In this document: positions 1-11,427 of the stretch, piece after piece
Layout: the number at the start of each line of letters is the position of its first letter
Numbering within the stretch: position 1 is the stretch's first letter
Assembly (NCBI GenBank): GCA_024516155.1
Contig: JAJJXM010000003.1
Location: 930,001-994,000, forward strand
Length of the DNA: 64,000 bases
Source: Pyronema omphalodes
Taxonomy: Eukaryota > Ascomycota > Pezizomycetes > Pezizales > Pyronemataceae
Direction: 5' to 3'
Notes under the pieces: generated by a model
Seen by the model: the letters and a program-made list of their open reading frames with translations, nothing else
Databases searched by the model: none
Told to the model about the DNA's origin: nothing
Made by a program: the position numbers and the translations under genes

Positions 1-804
1 GATTGCGCGCAATGGCGTTTGCATGGAATGCTCTGAAGCTTATCATTAACTCCTACACAATAGAAATTAGTAATATCCTCAGTAAAAATACGGGTGAGGC
101 AACCGCAGTCAAATACATATCGGTCCCATTACATTATGAGACCTAAAGCTATCCCGGTACATGAAAACGCTCGGCGCTTGCCTTAAAATTTTCGTTCACA
201 TAGAAGGAACACTATCCATTCGTTACTTTGTATCTACGTAATATACACCCCGATATTAAACCCCCTGTATATGAGAACTTTGCAGAGAGAAGAAGAGAGA
301 TTTATGTATTCACCCGAACTCCAGCCTCGATAAAATCCTTCAGACCAAAACAATCCCATTTTAGTAAACTCAAGGCTCTGGCAACCGACATAAATAGTGA
401 ACGCAGAGCTCAGCATTTATCATTCTTAACGATTTGTTAGCGTCAGACTCGATCACCGTAAACATTGGCGGTGACTGTTCGGCAGAGAGAGCTGCAATCT
501 AAAGATACTCAAAGGACAGGCCTACCCCCGGTGATGCAAAAATGGCTTCAATCATGCATTTAAAAATAAGGTAGGGACACCACACATAGTGTGAGTAATA
601 GCGTCAATTGTTGATTGACGTCTTAAAGAGACGCATTAAACGTTATATAAAACGTCAAATAATAAAATAAAAAATCGATGTCATTGAAAGACGTAGAACA
701 ACACAATTCCAGAAACACGTTCTTAGACTTCTTTCACTTCGCACAGAAATACTCGATCTAAACTTCACCCCATTTGTACTAGACTATAACCTGTTATTAC
801 TAAA
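1..804. other. AT-rich intergenic stretch
   Basis: I see no convincing gene here. Open frames are short and overlap on both strands without splice structure. A small dyad (CGTCAAT at 602-608 and ATTGACG at 614-620) lies in an AT-rich patch before the transposon at 813. Confidence 0.5.
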
Positions 805-812
805 CTACATGT

Positions 813-1752
813 CAGAGTTCGGCACGGTCCGTCCAGGACGGCGGACCGGACGGGACCACACTGGTCGTCCAGTCCCGTCCATGACTTTGGACGGACGGCC
901 ACTAGGCGGTCCGGTCCCGTCCACAAACTCAAAAGACCGGACGGGACGGCGGGTGACGGCAGGACCGTGGGTTTCGGGTGAGCTAGTTTTCCGGGGGCGG
1001 TTTGGTTCAAGTTTGCCAGATACTATGGGCCGCAGCAGCGACGTTTTCAGCACTGTAGTAAATGAACCCTTCACGCTGCACTTTAATAAAGCCTTTACAC
1101 CCCACTGAAGGTGCACTCTCCACCCAGCAATAGTTTAACTGCTCATAGTAGTTTTGTATTCTTTTTTTTTAGTAACGTAAATTCCCGCTACAAATATTTC
1201 TTCTATCATTCACATTCTATCTTCTACCTTTCCATCTATTACCTGCAAGAATTTTCCACTTCTTTCATTGCTGTGTAAGTCGAACATCAACAGCCATCAC
1301 TCTATTCCCAGAAGAGCAAGAATATGCCAATTTTTTTATCGGCGTTCTCTACACCTGTTCCGACCAGGAGCAGAACACCCTGCCTGTCCTCTCAAGAACT
1401 GTGTTCATTCGAGAAGGATGGGGAAGGACGCATTTTAGTGGCGGGAGAAGGATCATTCTTATGCATCAGTATGGTTTTTTTTGTTTGCAAGCAATTCCAT
1501 ATAGGTGACTTTAATTCGTGCAATGCATCAGAATTATCAAAGGAAAACACCATGAGCCGTAGTAAAAAAACTGCGTGTTGCGAGTGACCGATAATGACGC
1601 TAGTCGTGGTCACCCACGGTCACCCGCGGTCCGTCCCGTCCGTGGTGCCTCCAGGACGGCCGGTCCTGGTCCTACTTCAGGACGGGACCGTGAGTGACGG
1701 TCCGGTCCCGTCCACAGCCAGGACGGGACCGGACGGACCGTGCCGAACTCTG
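813..1752. mobile_element. Non-autonomous hAT-type DNA transposon
   Basis: The element is 940 bp and starts with CAGAGTTCGGCACGGTCC. It ends with a perfect inverted copy: a 22-bp terminal inverted repeat at 813-834 and 1731-1752. Both ends are flanked by the 8-bp direct repeat CTACATGT (805-812 and 1753-1760). A CAG-rich terminus and an 8-bp target duplication are the hallmarks of the hAT superfamily. Inside each end, about 150-190 bp are packed with copies of a GC-rich motif of the type GGACGGGACCGGAC in both orientations, as expected for subterminal transposase-binding repeats. The central part is ordinary AT-balanced DNA without transposase similarity, so the element must have relied on a transposase supplied elsewhere. 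Open frames within it are by-products of the GC-rich repeats. Confidence 0.93.
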
Positions 1753-1760
1753 CTACATGT

Positions 1761-3195
1761 TAACATCAAATGATATAGAGAAATTAAAAAAGAATCGCAT
1801 AATATCAAGAAGTAAAAATGAAATAGCCACATGCATGGTAGGCTCACGACGGTATCTATAATGGATCTCGTACATGAAATAACAAGTAACAATATTGATT
1901 GAGATTTCAGTATTATCATCGAACAAATAAGGAATATACAAGCGCAAGCAGAGCAAAGAATTAGGACTGAATTTTGAGGATTTTTGACAAGCTGATCAGG
2001 AGCTCAGTTCTCAAAGTAAGATGTGCGCTTGATGCCGTGGTAGAGTTTGAGTAAAGTTTTTTGAGAATATATTTCTACTACGTTTTCCTTGGCGCCCTCC
2101 TTCCAAGGTCAAAGTAATCTATGTTCCTGTACTTTCCCCGAGTTTTAATTTTCCATCGGATCAAGATATACCGTGATAGCACAAGCAGAACCTAGAATAA
2201 CTCATGCAATGATAAATATTTTGTCTATTTTGTGCACCTGAACAGCAACCTTTGTAATAGAGGAGACTTGCATCCCCCAGTACTAGTGCCTCTATCTCTC
2301 GCGGCATGCTTGAGACAACTGTTACACCAACGCTGTGTGCCGCATATAGGCAGCGTAGAATCATTGGCGCGTTTTCCCGGGAGTATCAATAATGAACATT
2401 ACATGTTAAGAGCACTCGCACAAGATACTAACTCGTTCAAACTCGCTTATAGAAATATGATACAGTAGGGATGCCTGTGGCCTCCCATAGAAATGGAATG
2501 TTCTGTGCAGATTTTGCTGTAACATGCAGACCGATAGCCGGGTACCGACACTACCGCCGAGTGGCTGGGTTTCAAGCGCAAGGCACAAAACCGGGTCGCT
2601 TGGCTTTGTGATAGTGAATACCTCAGCAACCAGCGAACACATTGAATTCATATTCACGATGTTAGGCTTGTAATGCAGGTTCTGGTATAAATTTTGGATT
2701 GATTGGATAGCCGGGGAATAAATAAAAATATTAGGAAAGATAGTAATTACAGGCTGAAAGAATCTATTGATAATCCCTGACCATCCGCATCCTCACTCAA
2801 AACAGCGGTTCCAGCCCGCAACGACCGAGAAACCAAAGAGATAGGAAAAAGTCAGAGAATGTACATGATATGCAGCGTCCTGATGGTGTACAGCGCGTCG
2901 AGGTTAGGATGATAGTAAGCGCGGTGCTTCGTAGTGTTGGTGGATTAGAGATAAGTATGTATATTATATTTCGCTCGTAAACCCAAAGTAAATTACTGGA
3001 AATCATCTGTTTTATCATATATTGACACAATCTTTAAAGAATATAACATGTATATAGTATTTCAGAATTACATTTGACAACATACAATGCTAAGATCATA
3101 AAAAGATCAAACTATAATCAAAAACCCGCTGATTGCTCGATGATTTGATTCTATCCTTGTTTCGTGGTATCTTACCCCACACAACACTAAAAAGG
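1761..3195. other. Intergenic DNA
   Basis: No gene is supported here. Open frames are under 90 codons, overlap on opposite strands and show no recognisable protein. The stretch forms the 3' side of the secreted-protein gene ending at 3196. Confidence 0.45.
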
Positions 3196-3791
3196 CTAGG
3201 GTGGCACGGCGCAGTGATCCCAACAATAAATACTCTGAAATTTGTCATTATGCTCCTACAAAGCGCGACCATTAATGCATTAGTAAATAATTCCTTCAAT
3301 CTTGATGTGTCATGTCATCAAATACATACATTGCTAAGCCAGCCATCTGACCTGTAGTTGGCATTAAACATGAACCAATACGGTGGACAGCCTGGCTCCT
3401 CGTAGAAATCACAGCAGCCGTTTCTAACATTATAGCTAGTCAATCTGTTTTGATTATCAGTCATAAATATTTCATCCAAAGGCTATGCAATAAGGAAAAC
3501 GTACTGCTGGTTTCCAAAGCCCATGTAAGTAATATCCCACGGGTTGTAGCAACGGCCTTCACTAAATTCAAGATCGACACAATCAACGAAATGCTTGTGC
3601 TTGCAAAGCTGCACAGTAATCTTTCGCCGGTCTATAGCGGAAGTGACGTCTGTAGAGTTGGTCTGAGAACCAGTTAAGAACGACTTGGGCGCCGGATCAA
3701 CTGCTGTCTGCGCCTGTGGGAGCGTCCCAGCGGGGATACTCATAGCGGAATTCACAAATGTGAGTCCGAGAAAGAATAGCTGCGATAGCAT
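3196..3791 (-). CDS. Small cysteine-rich secreted protein (tandem copy A)
   Basis: Three exons on the minus strand: 3791-3505, 3444-3330 and 3255-3196, with donors GTACGT and GTATGT, acceptors AACAG and TTGTAG, and phase kept throughout. They encode 153 residues. The N-terminus (MLSQLFFLGLTFVNSAMS) reads as a signal peptide. The mature part has paired cysteines in blocks QLCKHKHF, VDCVDL, GRCYNP, NGCCDFYE, PGCPPY and ends IYCWDHC. Its neighbour at 4848-5451 has the same exon layout, the same Thr-Ser-Tyr before the CC pair and the same His-Asn-Asp-Lys in exon 3, so the two are tandem duplicates. This conservation of split exons is the best evidence that the model is right. I know of no catalytic role. 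Small secreted cysteine-rich proteins of this type are often effector candidates, but that is inference. The stop in the first open frame is removed by splicing. Confidence 0.82.
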
Positions 3792-4496
3792 CTTGGTGAA
3801 TCTTGCTGCAGTGTTCTAGAAAGCTTTGGAGACTGAATGGGAGAATAAATTGGATGGTTCGGTTTGGACAGGACGAGGAGGGAGATTTATATATCTGAAC
3901 CCATTGAAGTTTGTAGTTGATTTTTTGGCAATCCCTGGACTTTATTTTATAATTTAAGACCCTGTTTCTTGGAATTCAGATGATTTTGCCGCATGGTTTT
4001 TGGGTTGTGTAACCATATACCCAATGAGCTGGACTGCAGCGCTCACGCATTTGAGTGACATGAGTACAAGATAGGAAATTTTGCATCCAAATTGATGGAT
4101 AGCCTTGGCATACCTTGATCAGACATAAGAACGAGGGTATCTCTTAAGGCTTGTCTTGTCTCTGCCTATGGATATGAAGTCTGCATGCTGTTATTTTCCC
4201 ACCATGTGGGTTCCCATGCTTTGTATACCTATCTGTGAATTGCCTTATATGACCCCATTCCGTCAGTCAACCACATCTTGATCGCTCGTTCGTTTCCAGG
4301 ACTTATGATGTTCAAATAGACAACTAACACTAAAACGCTTCTACATATTGAAGGTTACCTGTATAAGGGGCGCGCGTTCCCGCTTCGTTTCGATTTGGAC
4401 TTTTACAATTCTATTGAGGTATGGTTTCAACCCACACCGAGTGCTTTAATTCCATCAGGGACAAGCTATTAATAGTTTTCCTACGTCTAACATTAT

Positions 4497-4527
<31 letters not shown>

Positions 4528-4847
4528 AACACATACTTTGCTACAGATAGCCCGTGTCGAATACATCATTCTGCGCATCTTCTAAGAGTGTATTTGTCGC
4601 TACACTCTGGCAGAATACCTTCATCCATGCATATCCACCGGCGCTGTTTTATTGATACGTTGTTGTCCACAGTGTTGGTGTAATGTTTCATGATTAATGT
4701 AGTTTGTTTCGAACTTTATTCATAATTATTGTACTCATAAAATCTAAAATATCATGTGCTCGTACTCCTTCCTATCTCTTGGGAACTCTGTCGCTTGCAC
4801 AGCTCCGCAGGGCATAACATAGCTAGCCCCTCTAGCCACCGTTTACC
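3792..4847. other. Intergenic DNA between the secreted-protein genes
   Basis: About 1.06 kb, holding the promoter of the downstream copy (minus strand) and the 3' side of the upstream copy. Apart from the poly-C tract at 4497-4525 I see no further structure. Confidence 0.5.
4497..4525. repeat. Poly-C homopolymer, 29 bp
   Basis: An uninterrupted run of 29 C residues follows ATTAT and precedes TCAACACATAC. Exact length is likely to vary between strains or to be uncertain in the assembly. Confidence 0.9.
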
Positions 4848-5451
4848 TCACTTGTGGCACTGAGGTTGACACCTAACGCTATTCATCTTATCATTATGGT
4901 GCTGCATATTCATAATTAGCAAATGGAATTTCCCTCAAAGAATAGCAATCAGAGCAGTACATACGTTTCCAAGTCTTTCATCCTGCCTGTTATAAGCGTC
5001 AAACATGAATTTACTTCCGCAGTCATCTGATTCAAAGAAACTGCAACATCCGCCCTTGACGCTGTAACTCGTCATTCTAGAATTCATCGTGTCAGTAACG
5101 TTGACGAATCTGGCGTATCAAACACTCGCCACCAAGGCTGGGGACATACTCATTCCGTCTTACACCAAATGATTGCAGCTCCGACGGGCCATAACACTTC
5201 TGATAAGTCATCTCAATGGTGGAGCACTCTTGAAACCGTTCATGTCTGCAGATTTTGACAGTGCTGCTCAATGAGGCTGCCTGTGCAGGGCCAAACTGCA
5301 ATGGAGGGGGGTTGGCCATGGGCTTAGGCGGGGGACTTGGATCAAGCACAAGTTGTCGCTTGACGTTTATTTTTGTATCCGTGGGAAGACCGAAAACGGG
5401 AAGGGAAAATAAGAGTGCCATTGTAGGGAAGACAAAACAATCAAGTTGCAT
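4848..5451 (-). CDS. Small cysteine-rich secreted protein (tandem copy B)
   Basis: Three exons on the minus strand: 5451-5150, 5076-4965 and 4901-4848. Donors are GTATGT for both introns, acceptors are TTCTAG and TGCAG, and 155 residues are encoded. Residues 1-22 (MQLDCFVFPTMALLFSLPVF...) form a likely signal peptide, followed by a Lys-Arg that could be a Kex2-type processing site and a proline-rich spacer (SPPPKPMANPPP). The C-terminal part has cysteine blocks KICRHERF, QECSTI, QKCYGP, GGCCSFFE, DDCGSKF and RCQPQCHK. The block order and both intron positions match copy A at 3196-3791, which supports the gene models. The family has no enzymatic signature that I recognise. Secretion is a prediction from the N-terminus, and an effector or cell-wall role would be inference. 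Confidence 0.83.
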
Positions 5452-7287
5452 CTTGACGAGTTAAGTCCGGGCGTGTGAGTTTTGGAAGCGGTTTCGGGAA
5501 GGCTAGAGGAATTGCTGTATAGAGGGCAATAAACTGGAAATATCAATCACGATATTGTCTTGAATTGCTGTGCGTGGGCGATGATCTACTGAACTCCGTT
5601 TGAGCGCGGATTTTCGATGGTATAAATACTGGAGGATAACATGATATACAAGGAGAATGTGCAAATGTATATGCGTAGAATAATTTAGAAACACTTTGAC
5701 CAACACGCCGCTACGCCGCTACGATGTTGCGAAATGCAATTATGCATTCGTCTTACCTAGATTTGTCTCCCAGGATTGGCTTCATTCACCATAACTGGTT
5801 CCATTCTCTGACATTTCTCCACATGCATACCTGAGATTCTTCTGTCTCTTCATAGATTCTAGGTGCAATTTACCCCTCTAAGAGAAAAAGTTGATTTAGT
5901 CTTCCCCGTAGTTTTTGGCACCATTTACCGGTTAACTGAAATGGCCTAGAATAACTATTTGTGATTTCCTCTACTCGTCTATGAATTTCTTGTAAATGGG
6001 AACGGTGTAAATCTCGATTTTAATGCATTAGAGATGATCGGTGACCTGGTACAGGGAATAGTGAAACGAAAATGCCCAATTCAGCCACAATTATCTACGC
6101 CACTAACTTCCTGCAGCAGGCGTTTAGGCACTCGTTCATGCGCACGTTCTTCCGCCGCCTTTCCGCCGATGAGTTAGCTAAGTGCATTACAAGTCATGTA
6201 TATTATCCAGCCATCCGATTTTGCCGACCTTCCCCTCCGCGGCCAAGTTGCGCATGAAGCATGGCATGGCGATGGTATTTACCGGTTAGCGCCTACGTAT
6301 CACAGCATATCGCCCCGTTGATATGTTCAATTATTAGGTTCATATTCAAAGCTGGATCCATACGAAAAGTTCAAGGAAACGCTTTCAGTGCGTACAAAGT
6401 CATGTAGAATCTGGGTATATTGAGATGTTGTATCCCTTGCGGTATCGAACCTTGCGGAATAATGTGAAAAATGCAATTAGCGCCTCACTTGCTGCAGTTT
6501 GTAGTTCACAGTTTGAGATGAGCTTGTTCAGTCATGCACGGTATTCGGTATATATCACGATGACCATATACATGACTGTACCGCTAAAATTCTAACGGCG
6601 ACAAGCGGGGCTTCGATTCAGTTTCTGCATTTTGAAACTTCCGATCTTGTTTCGAGGGATATGCCGTGGTATGTCTTCTCCTAATTCACTTGCTAAGTCT
6701 AGTATCCCTCAAGCCACAAATCTGTAATCTTAGCCCGTTATAGCATAGCTCATCCAAGCTTGACATCTTCACTCCTAATATTCATGCTACAGAACTTGTC
6801 ATTGTTCTTATAAACATAGTATCACCAGCATAACCCTCGATCTTAAAGAATAACAAGATAATGCGTACTGATTCAACATCAAAAATCCCCTCTCTCGAAA
6901 CAGAGAATATGAGGTATCAAATTCAGCTGGATTCTAAAAAAGAATGGCAACAGGATCCAATATTAATTTATAGCCAGTCGTCGTATTCTTACCGCGGTAG
7001 TAACCATCAATCAACGTAAAGAGGTACATTGTACACCTTAACCTCCGTGTCATCGAGCCCGCCCTTTCCCAATTAATTTACTTGAAGGGCTTTATTTTTG
7101 CTTCCTTCGCGGTCAGTTTCATTTTCTGTTTCTCTGCATAGACGACGCGAGGCGTATCTAGGTTCGATTCAGGTGTAGGGGTTGTGTCGGTAAGAATCAC
7201 ATCTCATCTAGCATTCATGGCTACAACTTCAAGATCAAGGTCTTCGGCGGAGACTGTTTTATGTGGGGTGGCTGGGTTATAAAAGAC
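5452..7287. other. Long gene-poor spacer
   Basis: About 1.8 kb with no supported gene. The first few hundred bases are the promoter side of the secreted-protein gene. The one plus-strand frame of 61 codons near 6072-6257 has no splice context or family resemblance. Confidence 0.45.
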
Positions 7288-7348
7288 TAAAGACTGAAAA
7301 GGAACCGGAAAGTGCAATCGTGGGGAAAGTGAAGAATTAGACTTGCAT
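7288..7348 (-). pseudogene. Decayed 5' end of a third secreted-protein copy
   Basis: Reading the minus strand from 7348, the sequence resembles the start of the gene at 5451. Both have TCAAGATGCAA, then a signal-peptide-like stretch (Phe-Phe-Thr-Phe-Pro-Thr-Ile-Ala-Leu here, Phe-Val-Phe-Pro-Thr-Met-Ala-Leu in the intact copy). Codon 4 is a stop and the resemblance fades after about 60 bases, so this is at best a relic. The downstream minus-strand frame (to about 7080) stays partly open but shows no cysteine blocks. Confidence 0.4.
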
Positions 7349-7831
7349 CTTGACCAAACTTCCAGCTAGGTTATCATATAGCTCTTAGAATGATCTGGTT
7401 ATATGACGTCAGCTTGAGTCAGAAAGAGAGGGATGGACTGGAGGTTTTTGGAAAAGAGCAGTTGGCCTGGTTTGCTCTTCGTCATTAAACTAAGACCCCT
7501 TGGGTTTCGTTGCAAATGCGTTAATGGAGATGCTACCTCCTAGACAAGCAAAATCGACACGGAAGAGGTGTTGCCTGAATTCCGTAGACATATGATAATT
7601 TTTGTTACATAACTGGGTTCCTGGCTGATCCATATCAACCTCTGGCCCAGAAAATACACAAGACTTTCGGCGTTGGTTTTTGGCAGTTTTAAACGCTTCA
7701 TAGGGGTTCTTTGTCATTTGAATTGCCCTTCTAAACCATATGTTTCCAAGACTCTTCTCAGCTATGCAAGAGTTCCGTCTTGTGACACATAACGTTAATA
7801 TCTTACCTTGCGGTCGACCGTACGGTACCAT

Positions 7832-7892
7832 GACAAAAGTGACCGTCACTTTTCTGTGCTAAGCGCCGCGCGGGGTGACGGTCACTTTTGTC
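7832..7892. repeat. Perfect 18-bp inverted repeat around a short spacer
   Basis: GACAAAAGTGACCGTCAC at 7832-7849 is mirrored exactly at 7875-7892, with a 25-bp GC-rich spacer. Each arm itself contains the 11-bp palindrome GTGACSGTCAC. Outside the arms, GTACG-like sequences also face each other (7819-7825 and around 7901). It could be a solo foldback or MITE remnant, or a binding site with two dyads. No clear target duplication is visible. Confidence 0.75.
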
Positions 7893-8094
7893 CAGCACCT
7901 CGTACGTAGTAATATCGGCCATCTTAAATATCAGATGAAAGAAGTTATCCTTTCATCAGGATCCATATCTTCTTCCGCAATGTAGAAGTCTTATATGTCA
8001 GTGAAGCTTTAGAGTGGAGCTAAGACAAGATAAATATGAGTGTCGTTGATTCTGTTGCACATCAACGCTAAATCGCGTGGAAGCGTTTCACTAA
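7893..8094. other. Spacer before the MITE
   Basis: I see nothing here beyond the TAA target site at 8092-8094. Confidence 0.4.
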
Positions 8095-8897
8095 GGGTGC
8101 GTCTGGATAGCAGAATGCGGGGTTCTTCCGTTACAAGAGACCATCCGTTTACGGTCGGAAACGGACTCTGCGATCTAACGGACAAATTTGCCAAACACAA
8201 AAGTCCAGATCAGATGAGTTATCCAAACACAGAGGTGAACTGACTTTAGAACGCGGGGCATAAGCACGGGTCGGAAAATTTTCCCCGCTAGGGATCTTGC
8301 CCAAAATCCTCGGTCCCGGGAGACATTGCCATACACTCTCCGGCACAATTCTCGGTCGCAGCTCCACAACCGTGTCAACTCAATCAGAACCACCCGAATC
8401 ACGACCCAGATCATTTCCCATACTCTCGCCTGCACAGTTGTCCGTCGCAACCCCACACCCCTCCTTGACTAACCGTGAGTAAAACTGTTGGGCTGAATAG
8501 ATCACCCATTTTGTGTAGGAGCGACGCAAATATGGTTCGGGTGTTGGATATTTCCGAGGTGTTTGTGGTTTGGGAATGATGGATATCGCGGTTAGGGTAA
8601 CACAGAAAGCGAAGTATGAAAAAATAATTTTTTTTTGGTTAGTCAAGGAAATGTTGGGCGGGATGAAGCACGTGATGCGAGCAATTTTTCATTTTTGTAG
8701 GACGTGGTTCCGTAACGGACATGAAAAGTACCTCGAGAGGTACTTTCTTGTGACGGACAATTTCTTAGCGACGTAACGGACGCTTTCATTAAGGAAAGGA
8801 GCAAATCGTCCTTTCCAAACACCCCAAAATTTTGCATAACGGAGGGACCCCTGTTAACGGACAAAACCGCCCATTTTCGGCGTATCCAGACGCGCCC
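8095..8897. mobile_element. PIF/Harbinger-type MITE
   Basis: An 803-bp element with 15-bp terminal inverted repeats, GGGTGCGTCTGGATA at 8095-8109 and its inverse at 8883-8897 with one mismatch. The target site duplication is TAA (8092-8094 and 8898-8900). A three-base TWA duplication and a GGG-start terminus with TCTGG/TTTGG are typical of the PIF/Harbinger (Tourist-like) group. Copies of a GTAACGGAC-type motif crowd the ends, for example near 8133, 8711, 8751, 8774, 8835 and 8855, and probably are subterminal binding repeats. I find no transposase or DDE frame, so it is non-autonomous. Confidence 0.87.
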
Positions 8898-8900
8898 TAA

Positions 8901-10216
8901 ACCAACGTGCTATGGCGACGCCCACTACGTATGTAGCTTTGGCGCGCAAGCTCAGCCTCGCGTATGCGAGAACACTCGTGCCACATATGACATCAGTGGT
9001 CTTCTGTCACTCCCAAAAGCTATGCCATGTATGCTGACGAATCACAAGAAAAATTCATGCTTTATTTGTACCATTTTACATCTTTCAGAATCATGAAAAT
9101 GACCATGTGGGAATGAAAAAGCATATCTATAGATCTCTATTCTGATACAATAGTTAAGAAATTACCCTCATTATGATAGCCAAACTTCTATGTTATGGTC
9201 TCTATACCCTATCACAGCCCATCTTCAGCCCTGTACTGGTTTCGCGCCCTTCTTCCTCACGCCACGAATATGTACCACTTAGGGTTACTACCGTATAAAC
9301 CCCACAACATCCTTTTTGAAACCCTATAACTAGTTATTCCATTACAGCCCTCTTATCAACATTCCGGAGATCTTCTGAAAACTCGCAAGCCCAGATTTAT
9401 TCGGATACCTCTAATTCTGGGGCCGAGAGAACATGTACTCAAAGCTAGTACTTACTGTTTATTCTCAGGGTGCACAAGGATTTGCACAACCCTGGGAAGG
9501 GCCCCACCAAAATCGAGGGTTATTGTGATTCTTCTCCGAACGCTTTGATAATTCCTCAGGGCAATAAAAAGGGGACAAGAATGCTTTTTGTTAAATATTT
9601 AGGTATGTACAATCATACAGTGAATCATATATACACCAACATCGTGCTAGTACGGATGACGCAATTTTTATTTCTGTGCCTTTGCACTCCAGCCCCGCAT
9701 TTTTGATTTTTTTTTTCTCGAATCCTCCTGCTTACATATCTGGATTTGATTGGTTATTCCTCTCTGTCAATACCCATAATCTTCCATGTGTTTCTGGACT
9801 TGAATTTCACCGTGAACTCGTCACCTTTGAAAACTATAACTGCAATTGCCTTGGAAAAAATCCGGAATATCACTGAATCTCTAAGCCTTGCTATCTTGAT
9901 GTATCTAGAACTGCAACTGAAATGTTATACACGTGCCTGTGGATTTGCACAACAGACATGTCGATTATTCTGATATGAGGATGAGATTCAGGTGAATTGG
10001 TTGTCGCAAGACACCTTTCAGGTACTAGGCTGTATCCGTAGCGGAGTGTTTTAAACATCAATATTCTTCTCAAAGGCGACACCCCAAAATCATCCCCAAA
10101 CACCAACGCACTCCGGCGCACTATTTCATCTCCCAAACATACCTCTCTAATCTCTTCATATTAATCTGTCAACCAATTAGTATTCGTTCAATAGTCTATA
10201 CCTATCCCTTTTTGGC
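8901..10216. other. Intergenic DNA
   Basis: About 1.3 kb without a supported gene. It forms the 3' flank of the dehydrogenase gene ending at 10217. Short frames around 9470-9970 overlap each other on one strand and show no family features. Confidence 0.45.
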
Positions 10217-11427
10217 CTATATCTCTGAACCAAGATCACTTACATAACTCATATCAATCTCCCTCACATTCCTGACCCCAAGATTTGCCGCATCCACCCA
10301 GACCTCCCTTCTCATCATTTCAATAGCTCTCTCAACCCCCTCCTCCCCAAACACATTCGCAAAGAGAAACGGTCTCGCCATTCCAACCATCTTTACACCC
10401 ATAGCAAGCAATTTCAGAACATCAGTCCCATACCTGACCCCTCCATCAGCAAACACCTCCATCCTTTTAAAAATATCCGGTGCATTATGATAAATCTCTA
10501 GACAAGTCTCAATTGCTTGCGGCGATGTATCCAATTGTCTTCCTCCATGGTTAGATATATATATCCCCGAAGCTCCTAACTGAAGAGCCATCAACGCATC
10601 TTCAACAGTTTGCACCCCCTTAGGAATAACAGGAAGATGGGTCATCTTTCTCAATTCCTGATAACTATCCCAAGAAAATGCCGGGTCATGATCCGTAACA
10701 TTAGTAAACCCATATCTCGCCTCCCTCGGTCTTACTCCATGAATTGGGTTATCGATAGTAACAAAAATAGCCTTGAAACCAGCATTTTCAATTCTTTTCA
10801 AATCACTCGCCAATTTCGTCTTGTTCTTCGAAACATATAATTGATGAAACATAACTTGCTCTGGTAATGCAGCAGAGGCTATTTGTTCGATTTTAAGAGT
10901 TGCCGAAAGTGATGGTGCGTAAAGTACGTTTCCTGCTCCGGCGGCTCGGACAAAGTTTACCTCCGCACCGGGATGAGCGAGTCCAGCACGTGCTGCAGGG
11001 GCGATAAAGAATGGAACTGAAAAGGTATAGTTGAATACCGAGGTGCTGAGAGATATATTGGACATATCTCGAAGTAAACGCGGGCGAAGTTTGACTTCGT
11101 TGAAGATTTCCAGGGCGGCACGGTAGGAAAATTCGCCAGAGGATCCGGTGCGGTAGTATGCTGTGATTGAGATTAGTTAGGGCTCATGACTAGGGTTACG
11201 TTGTGAAACATATAGCCCAGGGATAAATACACACAGTAGTTTTGGATAGGCATGTAGTGGCGTGCTGCGGCTTCAAAGTCGGGTATGGTGTGCATATCCT
11301 TTAATTGAGGGAGGGTACCGGTTTGAACTTCATCGAGCCGAAGGCCTGTGTCAGGTTCATTGATGAATGGGCGTTCGGCAAGAACTGTTGAAGCCCTTAG
11401 CAGGAGTAGGAGTGCGATGAGGTACAT
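10217..11427 (-). CDS. FMN-dependent 2-hydroxyacid dehydrogenase with signal peptide
   Basis: Two exons on the minus strand, 11427-11235 and 11160-10217, joined by a 74-bp intron (donor GTGTGT, acceptor ATCACAG), give 378 residues. The fold is the lactate dehydrogenase/glycolate oxidase family, which oxidises an L-2-hydroxyacid with FMN. Visible signatures are AAARAGLAHP near the N-terminal barrel, the conserved Lys in PVIPKGV, the active-site block SNHGGRQLD with catalytic His and substrate Arg, and the FMN phosphate loop FADGGVRYGTDV...ARPFL. Instead of the cytochrome b5 domain of yeast Cyb2, the N-terminus is a hydrophobic leader (MYLIALLLLLRASTVLA), so the enzyme probably enters the secretory pathway. 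The substrate cannot be told from sequence alone. Lactate, glycolate or another hydroxyacid are possible. The first exon was chosen because it supplies the missing helical N-terminus (DFEAAARHYM) and restores phase. Confidence 0.88.

Noticed and set aside
809..1108. Open frames on both strands, about 100 codons, inside the first hAT element
   Set aside because: They arise from the GC-rich subterminal repeats and have no protein-family features.
7490..7849. 119-codon minus-strand frame near the foldback
   Set aside because: It starts at GTG inside the inverted repeat and could only be rescued by a doubtful intron. No recognisable product.
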